This document shows positions 14,145 to 17,560 of a stretch of 17,560 nt of DNA, piece by piece. The notes under the pieces are model-generated. The model saw only the letters and a list, made by a program, of their open reading frames with translations, was not told where the DNA came from and ran no database searches. The DNA comes from Asaia bogorensis. Its GTDB lineage: Bacteria > Pseudomonadota > Alphaproteobacteria > Acetobacterales > Acetobacteraceae. Made by a program: the position numbers and the translations under genes. Where the stretch lies: contig CAMCZJ010000038.1 in the NCBI GenBank assembly GCA_945886995.1, forward strand, positions 1 through 17,560. Reading direction: 5' to 3'. Numbering within the stretch: the first letter of the stretch is position 1; each line of letters starts with the position of its first letter.

Positions 14145-15671
14145 ATGAATAGTTTTGACCCATCGCCCGGCGCGATCCCCGGGGCCGGTTTGCTCGGCCT
14201 TTCGCAGCGCATTCCACCCTCAAACCTGGCTGCCGAACAGGCGCTGCTGGGCGCGCTTTTGGCCAATAACAAGGCGTTTGAGCGTGTGGGCGAATATCTG
14301 GCGCCCGATCATTTCGCCGATCCGGTTCATGGGCGGATTTTCCACGCCATCAAGCGGCGCGTGGAAGCGGGCCAGCTTGCCGATGCAGTGACGCTCCGCG
14401 CGGAATTTGAACATTCCGGGCTGTTGGATGAGGTCGGCGGCCCTTCCTATTTGGCGCAGCTTCTCTCTGCCATGGTCGGTGTGATCAATGCCGGCGAATA
14501 TGGCAAGGTGATCTACGATGCCTGGCTCCGCCGCCAATTGGTGGATTTGGGCGAAGTGGTGGTGAACCGCGCCTTTGGCGCGGAGGCCGAGCTGGACGCC
14601 AAGGGGCAATTGGAAGCCGCCGAGCAATCCTTGTTCGAATTGGCCAAGGAAGGCGGCGCGGGTGAGGGGGGCTTCCTCACTTTTGAGCGTGCGCTGACCA
14701 TCGCCGTGCAGCACGCGGAAAAGGCGTTTACGACGCCGGGTGGCGTTTCCGGCCTTGCCACCGGATTGCGCGATTTGGATGCGAAAACGGGCGGGCTGCA
14801 TCCATCCGATCTCATCATCATCGCGGGTCGCCCCGGCATGGGCAAAACCGCGCTCGCCACCAAAATCGCCTTTGGCGCGGCGAAGGCCGTGCTGCGCAAC
14901 GCGCAGGAAGCCGATCCCAATACGGTGCCCAAGGGCGGTGTGGCCTTATTCTCCCTCGAAATGAGCGCGGATCAATTGGCGACCCGTTTGCTTGCGGAGG
15001 AATCGCGCATTTCGGGCGACCGCATCCGGCGTGGTGAGATCAGCCAGCGTGATTTTGACCGCTTTTTGGAGGTCAGCCGCGAATTGGCATCCCTGCCGCT
15101 GAATATTGATGACACGCCGGCGATCAGCATCTCCGCGCTGCGCACACGCTGCCGGCGCTTGCAGCGCACGAAGGGACTTGATCTGATTGTGGTGGATTAC
15201 CTGCAATTGATGCGCCCCGCGGCGGGCACACGGCCGGAAAGCCGAGTGCTTGAAATCAGCATGATCACGCAGGGGCTGAAGGCTTTGGCCAAGGAATTGT
15301 CTGTGCCTGTCATTGCGCTTTCTCAGTTGTCGCGCGCCGTAGAAAGCCGCGAAGACAAGCGCCCCCAGCTTTCGGATTTGCGAGAATCAGGCTCGATCGA
15401 ACAGGATGCCGATGTGGTCATGTTCGTCTATCGCGACGAATATTATTTGATGCAGCGCGCACCTAAGGAGCTTTCCTTCGACAATGCCGAAAAATTCCAG
15501 GGTGCGGTGGATAAATGGCAAAAGGATATGGAAATGGCGCATAACAAGGCGGAATTGATCATCGCCAAGCAGCGCCATGGCCCGACCGGCACCATCAAGC
15601 TGTTCTTTGAAGCCGAATTCACGCGCTTTGGGGACTTGGAAACGCAGCATGATGATGGCTTTGGGGGCTGA
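14145..15671 (+). CDS. dnaB: Replicative DNA helicase
   Basis: The 508-residue hexameric 5'-3' helicase of the replication fork. The N-terminal domain (IPPSNLAAEQALLGALL onward, about 23-125) binds primase and a linker leads to the RecA-like motor. In the motor, Walker A is GRPGMGKT (228-235), FSLEMSADQLATRLL follows, Walker B is LIVVDYLQLM (about 347-356), and the arginine-finger region includes LSQLSRAVESREDKRPQLSDLRESGSIEQDAD. Two insertions are of the alphaproteobacterial type: an extra stretch between Walker A and FSLEM (NAQEADPNTVPKGG), and a long charged segment after VYRDEYYL (about 435-465). The ATG at 14145 is preceded by AAGGGGG at short spacing. alr follows after 12 bp. No intein or truncation is seen, and the gene should be essential. 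Confidence 0.97.
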   Translation: MNSFDPSPGAIPGAGLLGLSQRIPPSNLAAEQALLGALLANNKAFERVGEYLAPDHFADPVHGRIFHAIKRRVEAGQLADAVTLRAEFEHSGLLDEVGGPSYLAQLLSAMVGVINAGEYGKVIYDAWLRRQLVDLGEVVVNRAFGAEAELDAKGQLEAAEQSLFELAKEGGAGEGGFLTFERALTIAVQHAEKAFTTPGGVSGLATGLRDLDAKTGGLHPSDLIIIAGRPGMGKTALATKIAFGAAKAVLRNAQEADPNTVPKGGVALFSLEMSADQLATRLLAEESRISGDRIRRGEISQRDFDRFLEVSRELASLPLNIDDTPAISISALRTRCRRLQRTKGLDLIVVDYLQLMRPAAGTRPESRVLEISMITQGLKALAKELSVPVIALSQLSRAVESREDKRPQLSDLRESGSIEQDADVVMFVYRDEYYLMQRAPKELSFDNAEKFQGAVDKWQKDMEMAHNKAELIIAKQRHGPTGTIKLFFEAEFTRFGDLETQHDDGFGG

Positions 15672-15683
15672 TCCCGGTTCCGC

Positions 15684-16766
15684 ATGATGGACCCTTCTGC
15701 GGTTTTGCATATTGATCTTGCGGCCATTGTCGCGAATTGGCGCGCGCTCGCGGCACGCGCCCAGCCGGGTGCCGTGGCGGGCGTGGTGAAGGCGAATGCC
15801 TATGGGCTCGGCGCGGCCCAAGTGGCGCCCGCCCTACACGCCGCAGGCTGCCGGCATTTTTTCGTGGCCCATCTTTCGGAAGGCATGGCGCTGCGGGCCG
15901 CCCTTGGCGCTGGGCCGATGATCGCCGTGCTGGACGGCTTTGCCCCCGGCGCTGATGAGAATGCGGCACTGGTCCCCGTGCTGAACGGCCTGGGCGATGT
16001 GCTGGCCCATGCGGCTGCCGGGCGCAGCGCGGGCAGGGCGCGGCAGGCGCTGTTGCACTTGGATACCGGCATGGCGCGGCTTGGGCTGGATTTGGGCGAA
16101 CAGGCGCGGCTGGCGGCGGATCATTCCCTGCTGGCGGGGCTCGATCTGCTCTACGTGATGTCGCATTTGGCCTGCGCGGATGAACCGAACCATCCGCTCA
16201 ATGCCGAACAGGCGGCGCGTTTCGCCCGCGCCTGCGCGGGGCTGCCCAGGCTGCCACGGTCCTTCGCCAATTCATCTGGCCTGTTTCTGGGCGCGGATTA
16301 TGCCTCAGACCTCGCCCGGCCAGGCTGCGCGCTTTATGGCATCAACCCCACGCCCGGGGCGCCCAACCCCATGCTGCCCGTGATCCGGCTGGAAGCGCCC
16401 ATCCTGCAAATCCGCGACATCCCCGCCGACGCCAGCGTTGGCTATGGCGCTTCCTTTGTGGCAGCGCGGCCCAGCCGGATTGCCACCATTGCGGTCGGCT
16501 ACGCGGACGGCTACCTGAGAAGCCTATCCGGGCAGGGTGTCGCGGCCTATCGCGACATGATTCTGCCCATGGTGGGGCGCGTTTCCATGGATTTGATCAC
16601 GCTGGATGTGACGGATGCGCCGGGCATTGCGCCTGGCGATGTGCTGCAATTGATCGGCGGCGCCGCGCCTTCGCCCGATGATCTGGCGGCGCGCGCCGGC
16701 ACGATTGGCTATGAGATTCTGACATCGCTGGGCGATCGCTATCGCCGCGCCTATGGGGCGGCCTGA
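15684..16766 (+). CDS. alr: Alanine racemase
   Basis: A 360-residue PLP enzyme that interconverts L- and D-alanine for peptidoglycan. The N-terminal TIM barrel carries the PLP lysine Lys36 in GVVKANAYGLGA. HLDTGMARLG (125-134) includes the arginine near the PLP phenolic oxygen, and ARPGCALYG (211-219) is conserved. The C-terminal beta domain has the second catalytic base, Tyr254 in SVGYGASF, then AVGYADGY (270-277) and GRVSMDLITLDVT (298-310). The end, YEILTSLGDRYRR, is typical. Two ATGs in tandem (15684 and 15687) are possible starts. No strong ribosome binding site is visible in the 12-bp gap after dnaB, so read-through translation from dnaB is likely. The protein lacks a signal peptide, so it is the cytoplasmic biosynthetic type rather than a periplasmic broad-spectrum racemase. 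Confidence 0.96.
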   Translation: MMDPSAVLHIDLAAIVANWRALAARAQPGAVAGVVKANAYGLGAAQVAPALHAAGCRHFFVAHLSEGMALRAALGAGPMIAVLDGFAPGADENAALVPVLNGLGDVLAHAAAGRSAGRARQALLHLDTGMARLGLDLGEQARLAADHSLLAGLDLLYVMSHLACADEPNHPLNAEQAARFARACAGLPRLPRSFANSSGLFLGADYASDLARPGCALYGINPTPGAPNPMLPVIRLEAPILQIRDIPADASVGYGASFVAARPSRIATIAVGYADGYLRSLSGQGVAAYRDMILPMVGRVSMDLITLDVTDAPGIAPGDVLQLIGGAAPSPDDLAARAGTIGYEILTSLGDRYRRAYGAA

Positions 16767-16768
16767 GC

Positions 16769-17554
16769 TTGACCGCGTTGCTGGACCCCATCGCCGCCTT
16801 GGGCCGCGCTGTGATTGGTGCGCTTCAGCGAATTGGCGCCGTGGTGTTGTTCGCGCTGGAAGGCGTTTCGCATCTGTTTCGCCCGCCCTTCTATGGCCGT
16901 CTGTTTCTGCGCCAGGTCGTGGAGATTGGTTATTTCTCCCTGCCCGTGGTGGCGCTGACCGCCTTTTTCACCGGCATGGTGCTGGCGCTGCAAACCTATA
17001 CTGGTTTCGCGCGTTTCAACGCCGAAGGGGCGGTCGCGAATGTTGTTGTGCTTTCCATCACGCGCGAATTGGGCCCGGTGATTGCCGGCCTGATGGTGGC
17101 GGGGCGCATTGGCGCGGCTTTCGCCGCCGAAATCGGCACCATGCGCGTGACAGATCAGATAGACGCGCTGACCACGCTTTCGACCAACCCGATGAAGTAT
17201 CTGGTGGCGCCCAGGCTTTTGGCTGGCACCGTGGCGCTGCCCTTCCTTGTGATTATTGCCGATACTCTGGGCGTGATGGGCGGTTGGCTGATTGGCACGG
17301 CGAAGCTTGGCTTCAGCTCGGCGGGCTATTTGCGCGCCACGCTTGATTTCATGCAGACCATGGATGTGGTCTCGGGCCTCGTGAAGGCTTCGGTCTTTGG
17401 CTTTGTGATTGCGCTGATGGGCTGCTGGTGCGGCTATAATAGCCGTGGCGGCGCGCAGGGTGTTGGCGCGGCAGCGACATCGGCGGTGGTGATTTCCTCC
17501 ATCCTGATCCTGGCGCTGGATTACATCATTACCGAGATGTTCTTCGCGCGATGA
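16769..17554 (+). CDS. mlaE: MlaE-family ABC transporter permease (lipid asymmetry / phospholipid transport)
   Basis: A 261-residue inner-membrane permease of the MlaE family, the core of the MlaFEDB-type complex that moves phospholipids between inner and outer membranes. The family signature RELGPVIAGLMVAGRIGAA (99-117) is clear, followed by EIGTMRVTDQIDAL (121-134). About five hydrophobic segments follow the amphipathic N-terminal helix. The start is a TTG at 16769, only 2 nt after the alr stop. GGGG about 10 nt upstream is the only hint of a ribosome binding site, so translation is probably coupled to alr. The stop overlaps an ATG as ATGA, which should start the ATPase gene. The symbol is given by family; whether the complex transports phospholipid or another lipid is not shown. 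Confidence 0.92.
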   Translation: MTALLDPIAALGRAVIGALQRIGAVVLFALEGVSHLFRPPFYGRLFLRQVVEIGYFSLPVVALTAFFTGMVLALQTYTGFARFNAEGAVANVVVLSITRELGPVIAGLMVAGRIGAAFAAEIGTMRVTDQIDALTTLSTNPMKYLVAPRLLAGTVALPFLVIIADTLGVMGGWLIGTAKLGFSSAGYLRATLDFMQTMDVVSGLVKASVFGFVIALMGCWCGYNSRGGAQGVGAAATSAVVISSILILALDYIITEMFFAR

Positions 17555-17560
17555 GTGGCG
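17551..17560 (+). CDS. Start of next gene, probably MlaF-like ATPase (partial)
   Basis: ATG at 17551 overlaps the mlaE stop (ATGA) and opens a frame reading Met-Ser-Gly to the window edge. In this family the permease gene is commonly followed by its ATPase partner gene, so an MlaF-like product is expected. Three codons cannot prove it. Confidence 0.5.

Noticed and set aside
13450..14223. 257-residue minus-strand frame over the CFA-synthase-like gene and the start of dnaB
   Set aside because: It crosses two clear genes and their junction and has no motif or ribosome binding site.
16753..17346. 197-residue plus-strand frame overlapping the end of alr and most of mlaE
   Set aside because: Out of frame with the MlaE signature, rich in Arg, Trp and Cys, and not like any known membrane protein.

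Overview
The window looks like a chromosomal segment of a moderately high-GC alphaproteobacterium, most likely in or near the Acetobacteraceae (Roseomonas-like). This rests on codon style, on the two alphaproteobacterial-type insertions in DnaB, and on the dnaB-alr-mlaE order. The genus is inference. I see no insertion sequence, CRISPR array, tRNA or rRNA. Genes cover almost everything; the largest gap is 246 bp (12598-12843).

Layout: (1) Positions 1-149 hold the probable tail of an upstream gene and the leader of an SMP-30/gluconolactonase gene (150-1106, +). (2) A tight four-gene minus-strand operon runs from 5496 down to 1093. It encodes glycerol kinase (glpK), a SelA/class-V-like PLP enzyme, an AtuA (DUF1446) family protein, and a separate small protein matching the AtuA ferredoxin-fold domain. 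Every junction overlaps by 1-4 nt (ATGA, GTGA, TGATG), so translation is probably coupled. (3) Divergent from it are a LigE-like glutathione S-transferase (5550-6248, +) and a metal-dependent amidohydrolase (6334-7782, +). (4) A minus-strand ABC importer operon follows: substrate-binding protein (11649-10600), fused double permease (10591-8861) and ATPase (8859-7786). It converges on the amidohydrolase with only 3 bp between stop codons. (5) A xylose-isomerase-like TIM-barrel protein (11764-12597, +) is divergent from the importer. (6) After the 246-bp gap comes a plus-strand, housekeeping-type run: cyclopropane-fatty-acyl-phospholipid synthase family protein, replicative helicase dnaB, alanine racemase alr, an MlaE-type lipid transport permease, and the first ten bases of the next gene, probably an MlaF-like ATPase.

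How it may fit together: the left two thirds read as a catabolic and scavenging neighbourhood of lactonase, amidohydrolase, importer, sugar isomerase-like protein, GST, and an operon joining glycerol phosphorylation to two enzymes of unknown substrate. The right third serves membrane lipid modification, DNA replication, cell-wall D-alanine supply and lipid trafficking. The most unusual item is the glpK-PLP-AtuA-AtuA(ferredoxin) operon. Its members are recognisable families, but their combination suggests an uncharacterised pathway.
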